DNA from: an uncultured Pelagibacteraceae bacterium
GTDB taxonomy: Bacteria; Pseudomonadota; Alphaproteobacteria; Pelagibacterales; Pelagibacteraceae
Assembly: GCA_902545555.1 (NCBI GenBank)
Contig: CACCGK010000002.1
Location: 84,602 to 137,038, forward strand
DNA: 52,437 nucleotides
Direction of reading: 5' to 3'
Every line of letters starts with the position of its first letter. The first letter of the stretch is position 1. This document shows, one piece after another, positions 32,143 to 46,899 of this stretch. Both the position numbers and the translations under genes were made by a program. The notes under the pieces are model-generated. The model made no database searches. It was not told where the DNA came from and was given only the letters and a program-made list of their open reading frames with translations.

Positions 32143-34098
32143 ATGAAATATCCGATTCTTGTACCAAATATTTTTAATCATCCATTTACCTATGAAAGTA
32201 GTTTAAATCTTAAAGTTGGTGATTTTGTAATGGTTCCTTTTGGAAAATCAAAAATTACTGGTGTTGTTTGGGACGAATTTGAAAAAAATAACAATAAAAA
32301 TTTTAAAATTAAAAATGTAATCAAGAAATTAGACATTACTCCATTAAAAAAAAATATAATAAATTTTTTAAATTGGTTTGCAGAATACAATCTTATTCCA
32401 AAGGGCATGGCACTAAAGTTAGTACTTTTAAGTAGTAATGCAGTAGAGAACAAAGAAACTCAACTTTATCAAATATTTGATAGCAAAATTAAACAAAACT
32501 TAATCAAGCTATCTAGTGATCAAAACAAATCTCTAAAAAAAATGAATATTTCAAATAAAAAATTCAGAGTTCATGTTTTGCAAGGTACCACTGGATCAGG
32601 TAAGACTTTAGTTTATTTTGAAGCGTTAAAACCACTAATAGAGAAGGGTTTTCAAGGATTAATTTTATTACCAGAAATAGGTCTAACTAGTCAGTTTGAA
32701 AAAAAATTTTTAGAATATTTTGGTTTTAAACCTGCAGTTTGGCATTCGGGTATTTCAAAAAAAAAGAAAGAATTAATTTGGAGTGGTGTTTCTAACGGTA
32801 AAATAAAAATAATTATTGGTGCAAGGTCTTCATTATTTTTACCATTTAAAAAATTAGGAATAATAATTGTTGATGAGGAACATGATCAATCGTTTAAACA
32901 AGATGAAGGTATAACCTACAATGCTCGTGATATGGCAATTTCTAGAGCATCTTTTGAAAATATTCCAATCAATTTGATTACTGCTGTTCCTTCTATAGAA
33001 ACTTTTGAAAATATTAAAAAAGGTAAATACGAGGTTTCTAGATTAAATGAAAGATATCAAAACGCAGCATTACCTAATTATGAAATTATTAATTTAAATA
33101 ATACAAGACTTGAAAAACAATCATGGATATCAAATAAAATTATTGAAAAAGTTAATTTACATTTGGAGAAAAAAGATCAAGTTTTGTTTTTTTTAAACAG
33201 AAGAGGTTTTTCTCCAAATGCTTTATGTAATAAGTGTTTTACGAGTTTTACATGTCCAAATTGTAGTATCAATCTAGTTTATCATAAAAATAAAAATAAC
33301 TTGTTATGCCATTATTGTGGATACAAATCTGATCTTAAAAGAAATTGTACAAAAGAGGGTAATTGTGAATTTATTTTTAGTGGTCCTGGTGTTGAGAGAA
33401 TTTCAGAAGAGGTAAGAAGAAAATTTCCTAGAAAAAAAATAGAGATTTTTTCAAGTGACACAATGAATAAAAAAGATTCTAAGGAAAAAATAGATAAAAT
33501 TATAAATAATGAAACACATATTTTAGTTGGAACCCAATTAATTTCAAAAGGTTTTCATTTTCCAAGCTTAAATTGCATTGTAGTTGTTGATATCGATCTT
33601 TCATCTCAAGGACATGATTTAAGAGGTGCAGAAAAAAATTTGCAGCTTTATCATCAACTTTCAGGACGTGCAGGAAGAACTGGAAAACCAGCAACCGTAT
33701 ATTTTCAAACCTATGAAAATAATACTAAGATGATTTCAGAAATTACAAGAAAAAATCCAGATATTTTTTTAGAAAGAGAACTGGAGATAAGAAAAAAAAA
33801 TAAACTACCACCATTTCAAAGATTTATTTCTTTAATCTTAACTGGAGACAATGAAATTAAATTAGAAAAAGAAGCTATTAATTTTAAAAATTTTATTGAA
33901 AAAAAAATTCAAGGAAAAGTATTAGGGCCAGTGAATGCTCCATTATTTAGATTAAAAAGAAAATTTAGAATTAGATTGTTAATTAGAGGCTCAAAATCTA
34001 TGAAACTACAAAGCTCTCTTGCTAAAATTATTCCAAAATACAAATTTTCTTCTGGAATAAAACTTTCAGTTGATGTTGACCCAATTAACTTCAATTAA
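32143..34098 (+). CDS. priA: primosomal protein N' (PriA helicase)
   Basis: LQGTTGSGKTLVYFEAL, VDEEHDQSFKQDEGITYNARD, zinc-binding CNKCFTSFTCPNC...CHYCGY, GTQLISKGFHFPSLNCIVVVDID. Confidence 0.95.
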   Translation: MKYPILVPNIFNHPFTYESSLNLKVGDFVMVPFGKSKITGVVWDEFEKNNNKNFKIKNVIKKLDITPLKKNIINFLNWFAEYNLIPKGMALKLVLLSSNAVENKETQLYQIFDSKIKQNLIKLSSDQNKSLKKMNISNKKFRVHVLQGTTGSGKTLVYFEALKPLIEKGFQGLILLPEIGLTSQFEKKFLEYFGFKPAVWHSGISKKKKELIWSGVSNGKIKIIIGARSSLFLPFKKLGIIIVDEEHDQSFKQDEGITYNARDMAISRASFENIPINLITAVPSIETFENIKKGKYEVSRLNERYQNAALPNYEIINLNNTRLEKQSWISNKIIEKVNLHLEKKDQVLFFLNRRGFSPNALCNKCFTSFTCPNCSINLVYHKNKNNLLCHYCGYKSDLKRNCTKEGNCEFIFSGPGVERISEEVRRKFPRKKIEIFSSDTMNKKDSKEKIDKIINNETHILVGTQLISKGFHFPSLNCIVVVDIDLSSQGHDLRGAEKNLQLYHQLSGRAGRTGKPATVYFQTYENNTKMISEITRKNPDIFLERELEIRKKNKLPPFQRFISLILTGDNEIKLEKEAINFKNFIEKKIQGKVLGPVNAPLFRLKRKFRIRLLIRGSKSMKLQSSLAKIIPKYKFSSGIKLSVDVDPINFN

Positions 34099-34206
34099 TC
34101 TTAAAAAAGAGGCCTTTTTTATTAATCCGCTACTTGAAGACATAAGGGTCATATGCTATTTAGGGCGTGATTTTAAAATAATCTTCAACATTATAGAGGA
34201 ACCAAG

Positions 34207-34764
34207 TTGAGTAAAGACACCGGATTTTCAATAACTTCAGCTGAAAGGTACTCTCTTGCGCTTTTTGAACTTTCAGAGGAAAACAATCTTTTAAGTCAGA
34301 TCGAAGATCAGTCTTCATCTATTCTTAATTTAATTGATCAAAGTAAAGATTTTTCTTATTTGATTAAAGATCCAACTACAAGCCAAGAAGATTTATTAAA
34401 AGTAATCAATACAATCTCTGAAAATAATAAATTTGAGTCTTTATTTAAAAATTTTTTAAGTTTCTTAATTCAAAAAAGACGTTTCTTTTTTATTGAACGT
34501 ATTCTTAAAAGTTTTATTGAAATTTGTTCAAAAAAAAGAGGTGAACTTAAGGCTGAATTAAAATCAGCAAAACAATTATCTAATGAAGAAATTGCAAAAA
34601 TTACAGATGAATTAACAAAAAATTTTAACTCAAAAATAAAATTAAACTATAAACATGATGAAAGTTTAATAGGAGGTTTAGTAGTGCAAGTAGGAAGTAC
34701 TATGGTTGATACCTCAATTAAAAATAAATTACAACAAATCGAAAATAGAATGATAGAGGCATAA
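34207..34764 (+). CDS. atpH: ATP synthase F1 delta subunit (TTG start)
   Basis: AERYSLALFELSEENN, ...LIGGLVVQVGSTMVDTSIKNKLQQI; upstream of atpA. Confidence 0.94.
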   Translation: MSKDTGFSITSAERYSLALFELSEENNLLSQIEDQSSSILNLIDQSKDFSYLIKDPTTSQEDLLKVINTISENNKFESLFKNFLSFLIQKRRFFFIERILKSFIEICSKKRGELKAELKSAKQLSNEEIAKITDELTKNFNSKIKLNYKHDESLIGGLVVQVGSTMVDTSIKNKLQQIENRMIEA

Positions 34765-36300
34765 ATGGAAATAAATCCTTCAGAAGTTACGAAAATATTA
34801 AAAGAACAAATTAAAAATTTTGGTGATAAAGTAGAAGTCACAGAAGTTGGTCAAGTTTTATCAGTTGGAGATGGTATTGCTAGGATTTATGGTTTGGATA
34901 ATGTTCAAGCTGGTGAAATGGTAGAGTTTGCAGATGGTTCAAAAGGTATGGCTCTAAACTTAGAAAGTGAAAACGTTGGTGTTGTAATTTTTGGTGATGA
35001 CAGAAATGTTAAAGAAGGGGATGTAGTAAAAAGAACTGGTAATATTGTTGATACTCCAGTTGGAAAAGAATTATTAGGAAGAGTAGTTGATGGTTTAGGA
35101 AATCCTATTGATGGAAAAGGATCATTAGATAAAGGAATTAAAAAAAGTAGAGTTGAAGTTAAAGCACCTGGTATCATTCCACGTCAATCAGTCAGTGAAC
35201 CAATGCAAACTGGCCTTAAATCAATTGATAGTCTAGTTCCGATTGGAAGAGGTCAAAGGGAATTAATTATTGGTGATAGACAAACTGGTAAAACAGCAGT
35301 TGCAGTAGATGCAATTATTAATCAAAAAAAAATTAATGAATCTGGTGATGAAAAACAAAAACTGTATTGTATATACGTTGCAGTTGGACAAAAAAGATCA
35401 ACAGTAAGACAAATTCAAAAAACATTAGAAGAAGCTGGAGCTATGGAGTACACAACAATAGTTGCTGCTACCGCGTCTGATTCTGCTCCTTTACAATTCT
35501 TAGCACCATACACAGGTTGTGCTATGGGTGAGTATTTTAGAGATAATGGAATGCATGCGTTAATAATTTATGATGACTTGTCTAAACAAGCTGTTGCTTA
35601 TAGACAAATGTCATTGCTATTAAGAAGACCCCCGGGACGTGAGGCTTATCCTGGAGATGTATTTTATCTTCATAGTAGATTACTTGAAAGAGCAGCTAAA
35701 TTAAGTGACGAACATGGTGGTGGATCACTTACTGCACTGCCAATTATTGAAACACAAGGTGGAGACGTATCCGCGTTCATTCCAACTAACGTTATTTCAA
35801 TTACAGATGGACAAATTTTCCTTGAAACAGAACTATTTAACCAAGGTATAAGACCTGCAATTAATGTAGGTTTATCAGTATCTAGGGTTGGTTCATCAGC
35901 TCAAACTAAAGCGATGAAAAAAGTTTCTGGTTCAATGAAACTAGAGTTAGCACAATATAGAGAAATGGCAGCTTTTGCTCAATTTGGATCTGATTTGGAT
36001 GCATCTACTCAACAACTTTTAAATAGAGGCTCTAAATTAACTGAACTTTTAAAACAAAAACAATATTCACCTATGACTGTTGCAGAACAAGTTATTTCAG
36101 TATTTTGTGGAGTTAAAGGTTATCTGGATGATATTGATCTAAAAGATGTTGCTGAATTTGAGAGCAAGATTATTGAAAAATGTAAATCAGATAAGCCTGA
36201 AATTATCGATTCAATTTTAACATCAGGAAAACTTGAGGAAGATAAAGAAAAATTACTTGTTGAGGTAATCACTCAATTAAAAGGAAATTTTAAATCTTAA
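34765..36300 (+). CDS. atpA: ATP synthase F1 alpha subunit
   Basis: [54 protein letters not shown]. Confidence 0.97.
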   Translation: MEINPSEVTKILKEQIKNFGDKVEVTEVGQVLSVGDGIARIYGLDNVQAGEMVEFADGSKGMALNLESENVGVVIFGDDRNVKEGDVVKRTGNIVDTPVGKELLGRVVDGLGNPIDGKGSLDKGIKKSRVEVKAPGIIPRQSVSEPMQTGLKSIDSLVPIGRGQRELIIGDRQTGKTAVAVDAIINQKKINESGDEKQKLYCIYVAVGQKRSTVRQIQKTLEEAGAMEYTTIVAATASDSAPLQFLAPYTGCAMGEYFRDNGMHALIIYDDLSKQAVAYRQMSLLLRRPPGREAYPGDVFYLHSRLLERAAKLSDEHGGGSLTALPIIETQGGDVSAFIPTNVISITDGQIFLETELFNQGIRPAINVGLSVSRVGSSAQTKAMKKVSGSMKLELAQYREMAAFAQFGSDLDASTQQLLNRGSKLTELLKQKQYSPMTVAEQVISVFCGVKGYLDDIDLKDVAEFESKIIEKCKSDKPEIIDSILTSGKLEEDKEKLLVEVITQLKGNFKS

Positions 36301-36306
36301 TAATTT

Positions 36307-38599
<2,293 letters not shown>

Positions 38600-38600
<1 letters not shown>

Positions 38601-38992
38601 TGAGCGAAGAGTTTAAAGTTGAAATAGTAAATCCTGAAAAATCTTTTTTAGTAAAAAACGATGTTTCAGAAGTTGTGGTCCCTGCTTTTGAGGGAGAGAT
38701 GGGAATATTGAAGGATCATATTTCTATTATTTCCTTTTTGAAACCTGGGATAATAAAGATTTTATCAAAATCAGGTGATGAAAATTACTATGTTGAAGAT
38801 GGTATTGTTGAGTTCAAAAATAACAATCTATCTATTTTAACAAGTGCAATTTTTAATCTTGCTGATATGGATAAATCAAAGCAACAAGATTTACTTAAAC
38901 AGGCAGAAGCAGAGGCTAATAAAACCGATATTAACGATCAATCTAAATATTTAGCAGATCAAAAAGTTGAAGTTTTAAAAACTCTAAATTAA
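38600..38992 (+). CDS. atpC: ATP synthase F1 epsilon subunit
   Basis: EIVNPEKSFLVKNDVSEVVVPAFEGEMGILKDHISIISFLKPG. Confidence 0.94.
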
Positions 38993-39457
38993 TTTTTTTA
39001 CTTTTTCTTTAAGTTCTTTGTAAACATGATGTTTAAAATCAACCACTACATCAGTAATTAAATCTAAGTCAATCCACTTCCAATCTAAAAATTCTGGATT
39101 AGATGTATTAATATTTATTTCATTATCATTTCCAATAAATCGCATTAAAAACCATTTTTGCTTTTGACCTTTGTATTTACCTTTCCAAATGATACCTAGT
39201 AATCTATGAGGTAAATCATAGGTTAATGTACCATCTAATTCTTTTATAAGTTCTACGCTTTTGATACTTGTTTCTTCCTCTAGTTCTCTAAATGCAGCTT
39301 TTAAATTATCCTCTCCCTCATCAACACCACCCTGGGGCATTTGCCAAAAATTTTTAGGATTATCTATTCTTTTTGCTACGAATACCTTATTTTGTTTATT
39401 CAATAACACTATTCCGACCCCACTTCTCAGTGGTAAATCTTTAAAATTTTTTTTCAT
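38984..39457 (-). CDS. rppH: RNA pyrophosphohydrolase (Nudix)
   Basis: RSGVGIVLLNKQNKVFVAKR, QMPQGGVDEGEDNLKAAFRELEEETS Nudix box. Confidence 0.93.
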   Translation of the reverse strand: MKKNFKDLPLRSGVGIVLLNKQNKVFVAKRIDNPKNFWQMPQGGVDEGEDNLKAAFRELEEETSIKSVELIKELDGTLTYDLPHRLLGIIWKGKYKGQKQKWFLMRFIGNDNEININTSNPEFLDWKWIDLDLITDVVVDFKHHVYKELKEKVKKLI

Positions 39458-39458
39458 T

Positions 39459-40598
39459 TTATCCGTTAAGTAACTTAATAGCGTAATTTAACTGATTATC
39501 GGTATCAGTTTTTATTCTAAAATCATCACCTTCTTCATTTACCTCTATATCCGGTCTAACACCTACTTCAGAAATTGATTTTCCAGAAGGTAGATAATAT
39601 TTTGCAACGGTTAATCTGATAGCTCCACGATTTTTTAAAGGTATTATTGATTGGACAGAACCTTTACCAAAGCTATTTTCGCCAATAATAATTGCTCTTT
39701 TGTGATCTTTTAAAGCTCCAGCAACAATTTCAGACGCAGATGCTGAACCATAATTAATTAAAACCAATAATGTTTTTCCATCAGTAATATCTCCTTTTTT
39801 TGCAAACCATTTTCTATTTTCAGATTTTTTTCTGCTTTTTGTTGAAACTATTTCCCCATTTTCTAGAAAAAAATCTGAGATTTTTATTGCTTGAGATAAA
39901 AGACCTCCAGGATTATTTCTTAAATCTAAAATAAATGAATTTAAGTTTTTATTTTTTTTAAGTTTTTTAATTTGTTTTTCTATTTGATCACTGCTGTTAT
40001 CATTAAATGAAGTAAGTCTGAGGTATCCTATACTTTCATCTATAATTTCAGATTTAACAGATTGAACCTGAATAACTTCTCTTATTATATTAAATGTTAA
40101 AGCCTTTTTTTCACCTCTTCGTCTTACTGTTAACTCTATTCCAGAACCCACAGGTCCTCTCATTAAATCAACAGCTTCACTTAATGATTTTCCTTGGACC
40201 TGAACATCATTTATTTTTACTATGTAATCACCAGCTTTTAATCCAGCTCTAGATGCAGGTGTGTCATCTATTGGTGAAATTACCTTTACTACTCCTGCCT
40301 CCATGCTAACCTCAATTCCTAATCCACCAAACTCACCACTGGTTTCCGTTTGCATTTCATCAAATATTTTAGGCGACATGTAGGATGAATAAGGATCTAA
40401 AGATTGTAAAAGTCCATTGATTGCAGAGTCCATACTTTCAGATTGGTTGAACTCATCAACATATTCTTTATTAATTTTTTCTAAAACCTCACCGAAGAGA
40501 TCAATTTTTTTATAAATATCAATTTCAGCTGAAATAACTGTTTTATTTAAACAAAAAACGGAAAAAAAAATTAATAATAAAAATTTAATTTTTTTCAT
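39459..40598 (-). CDS. ctpA: C-terminal processing peptidase (S41, PDZ)
   Basis: MKKIKFLLLIFFSVFCLNKTVIS signal peptide start preferred over the 40634 start; SLDPYSSYMSP, PDZ domain, NYGSASASEIVAGALKDHKRAIIIGENSFGKGSVQ. Confidence 0.93.
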   Translation of the reverse strand: MKKIKFLLLIFFSVFCLNKTVISAEIDIYKKIDLFGEVLEKINKEYVDEFNQSESMDSAINGLLQSLDPYSSYMSPKIFDEMQTETSGEFGGLGIEVSMEAGVVKVISPIDDTPASRAGLKAGDYIVKINDVQVQGKSLSEAVDLMRGPVGSGIELTVRRRGEKKALTFNIIREVIQVQSVKSEIIDESIGYLRLTSFNDNSSDQIEKQIKKLKKNKNLNSFILDLRNNPGGLLSQAIKISDFFLENGEIVSTKSRKKSENRKWFAKKGDITDGKTLLVLINYGSASASEIVAGALKDHKRAIIIGENSFGKGSVQSIIPLKNRGAIRLTVAKYYLPSGKSISEVGVRPDIEVNEEGDDFRIKTDTDNQLNYAIKLLNG

Positions 40599-40945
40599 AT
40601 CATCACTTTTTCTTTTGGAATTAGTTCTGACCAAATTTTCTCTAATTCATAAAATTTTCTTTTTTCTGGATGAAAAATATGAACAATCAAATCAATCCCA
40701 TCAACAAGTTTCCATTCTCCACTTTCTTTACCTTCAATTTTAGAGTCTTTTACACCATTATTTTTAAGTTTTTCTAAAACTTGTTCCGACAAAGATTGGA
40801 TATGTCTAGACGAGGTTCCACTTGCTATAATCATATAATCAGCCATAGAACTTTTATCTTTAAGATCAATAGTTACAATGTCTTGAGCTTTATTGAGATC
40901 TAGTGTGTTAATTACAATTTCTTTTAAGTCTGAAATTTTGTCCAT
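40595..40945 (-). CDS. rsfS: ribosomal silencing factor RsfS
   Basis: DKSSMADYMIIASGTSSRHIQSLSEQV, GEWKLVDGIDLIVHIFHPEKRKFYELEKIW. Confidence 0.94.
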   Translation of the reverse strand: MDKISDLKEIVINTLDLNKAQDIVTIDLKDKSSMADYMIIASGTSSRHIQSLSEQVLEKLKNNGVKDSKIEGKESGEWKLVDGIDLIVHIFHPEKRKFYELEKIWSELIPKEKVMI

Positions 40946-40962
40946 TAATTGATTTTAGATTA

Positions 40963-41484
40963 TCAAATTTTTCTTAATTGAGAAGATGAAATGTTGACTT
41001 TATTAAACTCAATAAACTCTAGATTGGCCTTACTAAGTTGCTTAAATGTCTTTGATTTTAAAGAATTTTTTTTATACCCATGTCTGTCAAAAACTAGAAT
41101 ATTACATTTTTGTGAAATTAATTTAGATTTATGCCATTTATGAAAATTAATAAGGTTATCGGCACCCATTAAAAAATAAATTTCAATGCTTTTATCCTTT
41201 TTTAAATGATTAATTAAATTTATAGTTTTATTTGATTTAATAATTTTTTCATAAAATTTAACCTTAATAAATAAATTTGTACCAATTATTTTTTTACAAA
41301 ATTTAATTCTGTCAGCAACAGATGTCTTGCTCTCTATTTTAAATGGATTTTTTTTTGTAATTGCCCAAATAACTTTTTTGAGTTTAAATCTTTTTTTTGC
41401 TTCCTTAGAAATTGCCAAATGTCCTTTGTGAGCAGGATCAAACGATCCACCCAATACACCAATTTTTATTTTTGTGTTATTCAA
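40963..41484 (-). CDS. nadD: nicotinate-nucleotide adenylyltransferase
   Basis: IGVLGGSFDPAHKGHLAISKEA, FLMGADNLINFHKWHK. Confidence 0.93.
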   Translation of the reverse strand: MNNTKIKIGVLGGSFDPAHKGHLAISKEAKKRFKLKKVIWAITKKNPFKIESKTSVADRIKFCKKIIGTNLFIKVKFYEKIIKSNKTINLINHLKKDKSIEIYFLMGADNLINFHKWHKSKLISQKCNILVFDRHGYKKNSLKSKTFKQLSKANLEFIEFNKVNISSSQLRKI

Positions 41485-41485
41485 T

Positions 41486-42736
41486 TTAATTTCTTATTTT
41501 ACCATTACTAGCGATTTCATATTTATATGAAATCAATTGATTTAAACCTACAGGACCTCTTGGTGGAAGTGTGTTAGTAGAAATTCCAACTTCTCCACCA
41601 AATCCAAATTCACCGCCATCAGCAAATTGAGTTGAAGTATTATGCATTGCAATTGAGCTTTTAATATTTTTTAAGAAATATTTTGCTGTTTTTTTATTTT
41701 TTGTAATGATGGAGTCAGTGTGCATAGTTCCATATTTGTTAATATGTTTAATTGCCTCTTCAGAATTTTTTACAACTTTAACAGATACAATTGATGCTAA
41801 ATATTCAGTTGACCAATCCTTTTCTTTTGCAGGATATATTTGACCTTTGTAATAACTCTTCAAAATCTTATCACCAATTATTTTACAACCACTATTCTCA
41901 AGTGGCTGCAAAATAGGATTACTAAATTTTTTCACGATATTTTTATGAATAAGAATAGTTTCAGTCGCACCACAAATACTTGTATTTCTTAATTTAGCGT
42001 TATAGACAACTTCTTTAGCCATTTTTAATTCTGCATCTTTATCTATATAAGTATGACAAAGCCCCTCTAAGTGCCCAATTATAGGTACTTTGGATAATTC
42101 TAAAACTTTTTTAACTAGATTTTTTCCACCACGAGGTATGATTACATCGATATATTTTTTCATCTTAGAAAGCATAATATCTACGAGTTTTCTTTGTTTT
42201 GAGTCGATAAATTGAATAAAGTTTTCATTAACTTTATTTTTTTTAAGTGCTTTTCTAAACAACTTAGCTAAAGCTTTATTTGAATTTATGGCTTCAGAGC
42301 CTCCTTTCAAAATCACTACATTCCCAGATTTAAAACAAAGACTAGCAACATCTGAAGTTACATTTGGTCTACTTTCATAAATAACCCCAATAACTCCAAT
42401 TGGTATTGACACTCTTTTAATATTCAAACCATTTGGTCTTTTCCATTTTTCTAAAGTGCTATCTATAGGGTCCTTCAATTTAGCTATTTTTAAAATAGAA
42501 TTTATAATTCCATCTAATTTATTTTCATTTAAATGAAGTCTTTTGATTAAGTTCTCTTTTAACCCTTTTTTTTTTGCGTTATTAATATCTTTTGAATTTT
42601 GATTAATAATAAATTTTTTTTCATTCTTAATTAATTTTGCGTAATCATTTAAGACTTTATTTTTTACTTCAGTTGTAACTTTATACTCACTAGCTTTTCG
42701 AGCTTTTATTCCAATTAAATTCATATATTTAATCAT
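41486..42736 (-). CDS. proA: gamma-glutamyl phosphate reductase
   Basis: PIGVIGVIYESRPNVTSDVASLCFKSGNVVILKGGSEA, TQFADGGEFGFGGEVGISTNTLPPRGPVGL. Confidence 0.96.
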   Translation of the reverse strand: MIKYMNLIGIKARKASEYKVTTEVKNKVLNDYAKLIKNEKKFIINQNSKDINNAKKKGLKENLIKRLHLNENKLDGIINSILKIAKLKDPIDSTLEKWKRPNGLNIKRVSIPIGVIGVIYESRPNVTSDVASLCFKSGNVVILKGGSEAINSNKALAKLFRKALKKNKVNENFIQFIDSKQRKLVDIMLSKMKKYIDVIIPRGGKNLVKKVLELSKVPIIGHLEGLCHTYIDKDAELKMAKEVVYNAKLRNTSICGATETILIHKNIVKKFSNPILQPLENSGCKIIGDKILKSYYKGQIYPAKEKDWSTEYLASIVSVKVVKNSEEAIKHINKYGTMHTDSIITKNKKTAKYFLKNIKSSIAMHNTSTQFADGGEFGFGGEVGISTNTLPPRGPVGLNQLISYKYEIASNGKIRN

Positions 42737-44831
<2,095 letters not shown>

Positions 44832-44847
44832 TTAATTGGTTGTACTA

Positions 44848-45102
44848 TTAATTGGGTTTTACAGAAACGAAAGTTCTATCTGATTTAGATTTTTTGAAGA
44901 CAACTTTCCCTTTAACAACTGAAAATATTGAATGATCTTTACCCATACCAACATTTTCACCTGGAAAAATCTTAGTTCCTCTTTGTCTAACAATTATGTT
45001 TCCAGGAATTACTGTTTCACCACCATACTTTTTTACACCAAGTCTTCTACCGGCACTATCTCGTCCGTTTCGTGATGATCCACCTGCTTTTTTTGTTGCC
45101 AT
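44848..45102 (-). CDS. rpmA: 50S ribosomal protein L27
   Basis: [59 protein letters not shown]. Confidence 0.97.
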   Translation of the reverse strand: MATKKAGGSSRNGRDSAGRRLGVKKYGGETVIPGNIIVRQRGTKIFPGENVGMGKDHSIFSVVKGKVVFKKSKSDRTFVSVKPN

Positions 45103-45116
45103 AATTTACCTAATAA

Positions 45117-45515
45117 CTATTTGCTTACTGCTTCCTTAACTTCTTCTTTTTTTGAAGTTTTAGAAATTTTTTCAGCTTCTGATAATACTTTACCATCTTT
45201 TGAAAAAATTTTGTTAATTCTTATCATAGAATATTGTTGTCTATGCCCATTTTTTCTTCTTGAATTTTGTCTTCTTCTTTTTTTAAAAATTAAAATAGTT
45301 CTATTTTTGCTATTTTTAATTAAATCAGCCTCTACTTTTGCGCCCTCAACATTTGGAGTTCCAATTTCAATTGATTTATCATCACCGTATGCCAAGATTT
45401 CATTAAACTCTATTTTAGTCTCAGGTTTAGAGTCTGGTAATTTTTCAATCTTTAGAATTTCTCCAGATTTTACTTTATACTGTTTTCCACCTGTTTTTAT
45501 TACTGCGTATGACAT
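45117..45515 (-). CDS. rplU: 50S ribosomal protein L21
   Basis: MSYAVIKTGGKQYKVKSGEILKIEKL, FKKRRRQNSRRKNGHRQQYSMIRI. Confidence 0.96.
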   Translation of the reverse strand: MSYAVIKTGGKQYKVKSGEILKIEKLPDSKPETKIEFNEILAYGDDKSIEIGTPNVEGAKVEADLIKNSKNRTILIFKKRRRQNSRRKNGHRQQYSMIRINKIFSKDGKVLSEAEKISKTSKKEEVKEAVSK

Positions 45516-45541
45516 AGTATGATTTAATTTAAAGTTACCGC

Positions 45542-45569
45542 AATATAGTTGTAGTCAGCCTTTAGTCAA
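45542..45569 (-). promoter_or_regulatory. putative sigma70 promoter for rplU-rpmA-obgE
   Basis: On minus strand TTGACT - 16 nt - TATATT, upstream of the rplU start. Confidence 0.5.
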
Positions 45570-45579
45570 GCCGAATTAA

Positions 45580-46299
45580 TTAGAAATTATCCTTTAAATC
45601 TCTTAATTTTGAAAAGGTATTAACATCTTTTGCTCTTAAAAATATATTACACTCCAATTCCTCTTTTAAAGTTGACGGTATCGTAGGAATTCCATTTTCT
45701 CTTAATTTTTCTATTTTTTCTATTTTTTTTTGTAAATCTTTGTTTTTGGAATCATATTTTTTGCAAAATTTTGCATTGTTAAGAGTGTATTCATGACCAC
45801 AATAAATTTTTGTGTCTTTTGGTAATAATTTAATTTTGTTTAAAGATTCAAACATTTCCTCATAAGAACCTTCAAATATTCTTCCACAACCAAGTGAGAA
45901 AAGTGTATCTCCAGTAAAAACTATTTTTTCTTTAAAAAAATCAAAACAAATATGGCCTGAAGTATGTCCAGGTATATGCATAATTTTAGCTTCAAAGTTT
46001 TCAGCTTTCCATATTTGATTGTCTTCTAATAATATGTCTATTCCAGGTATTCTTTTTGAGTCTCCTTTAAAACCCACAACAACTGATCCATATTTTTTTT
46101 TTAATTCTTGATTTCCTCCGATATGATCATAATGATGATGAGTGTTAAGAATATATTTTAATTTAATATTTTTATTTTTTAGGAAATTTATTATTGGTTC
46201 AGATTCACTGGGATCTACAACACACGCAAAATTGTTACTTTCATCTATTATTAAATAGCTATAGTTGTCTTGAAGACAGGGTATAATTTCAATACGCAT
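45580..46299 (-). CDS. gloB: hydroxyacylglutathione hydrolase (glyoxalase II)
   Basis: NTHHHYDHIGGNQELK, IPGHTSGHICF, FTGDTLFSLGCGRIFEG, CGHEYTLNNAKF. Confidence 0.95.
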   Translation of the reverse strand: MRIEIIPCLQDNYSYLIIDESNNFACVVDPSESEPIINFLKNKNIKLKYILNTHHHYDHIGGNQELKKKYGSVVVGFKGDSKRIPGIDILLEDNQIWKAENFEAKIMHIPGHTSGHICFDFFKEKIVFTGDTLFSLGCGRIFEGSYEEMFESLNKIKLLPKDTKIYCGHEYTLNNAKFCKKYDSKNKDLQKKIEKIEKLRENGIPTIPSTLKEELECNIFLRAKDVNTFSKLRDLKDNF

Positions 46300-46300
46300 T

Positions 46301-46897
46301 TTATTTTTCTATCAAAAATATACCTAGATTTGCAAATAAATTTTTAACTCCTAAATTACTCTCATTTATTATTGATGAATTAAGATCATTTAAAGCGAGT
46401 GATTTAAAAATTTTAATATCTTTTGATTTTACAAAGTGAAAAAAATCTTTGATTGTACACATATGTAAATTTGGTGTGTTATACCATTCATCTGGTAACG
46501 TTTTTGTAATTGGCATTGTACCTTTAAATAATAAATGAAATCTTACTTTCCAGTATCCAAAATTAGGAATCGTAACTATTGCTTTTTTTCCAACTCTTAA
46601 AAGTTCATCTAAAACTAATTCAGGATTAAGAAAAGCTTGAAGGGTTTGACTTAAAACAACATAATCAAATGATTTGTTTGGAAATTGCTTTAAATCTTTT
46701 TCAGCATTTCCTTCAATTACAGTTAAACCTTTAGCAATACATTCTTGCACTTTTTCTTTTGAAATCTCTAATCCTCTTATATGGATGTTTTTATTATCCT
46801 TTAAAAATTTCATCAAGGTTCCATCTGCACAACCTACATCTAAGACTTTCTTATCTTTTTCAATTAAATCTGCTATTACCTGAAATTCATTTTTCAT
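46301..46897 (-). CDS. metW: methionine biosynthesis protein MetW
   Basis: KVLDVGCADGTLMKFL, DYVVLSQTLQAFLNPELVLDELLRVGKKAIVTIPNFGYWKVRFHLLFKGTMP. Confidence 0.95.
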   Translation of the reverse strand: MKNEFQVIADLIEKDKKVLDVGCADGTLMKFLKDNKNIHIRGLEISKEKVQECIAKGLTVIEGNAEKDLKQFPNKSFDYVVLSQTLQAFLNPELVLDELLRVGKKAIVTIPNFGYWKVRFHLLFKGTMPITKTLPDEWYNTPNLHMCTIKDFFHFVKSKDIKIFKSLALNDLNSSIINESNLGVKNLFANLGIFLIEK

Positions 46898-46899
46898 AA

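Noticed and set aside
34099-34206. Strong intrinsic terminator after priA (AAAAAAGAGGCCTTTTTT)
   Set aside because: Mostly A/T pairing with a single G-C pair and minimal loop; suggestive only, so not listed as a feature.
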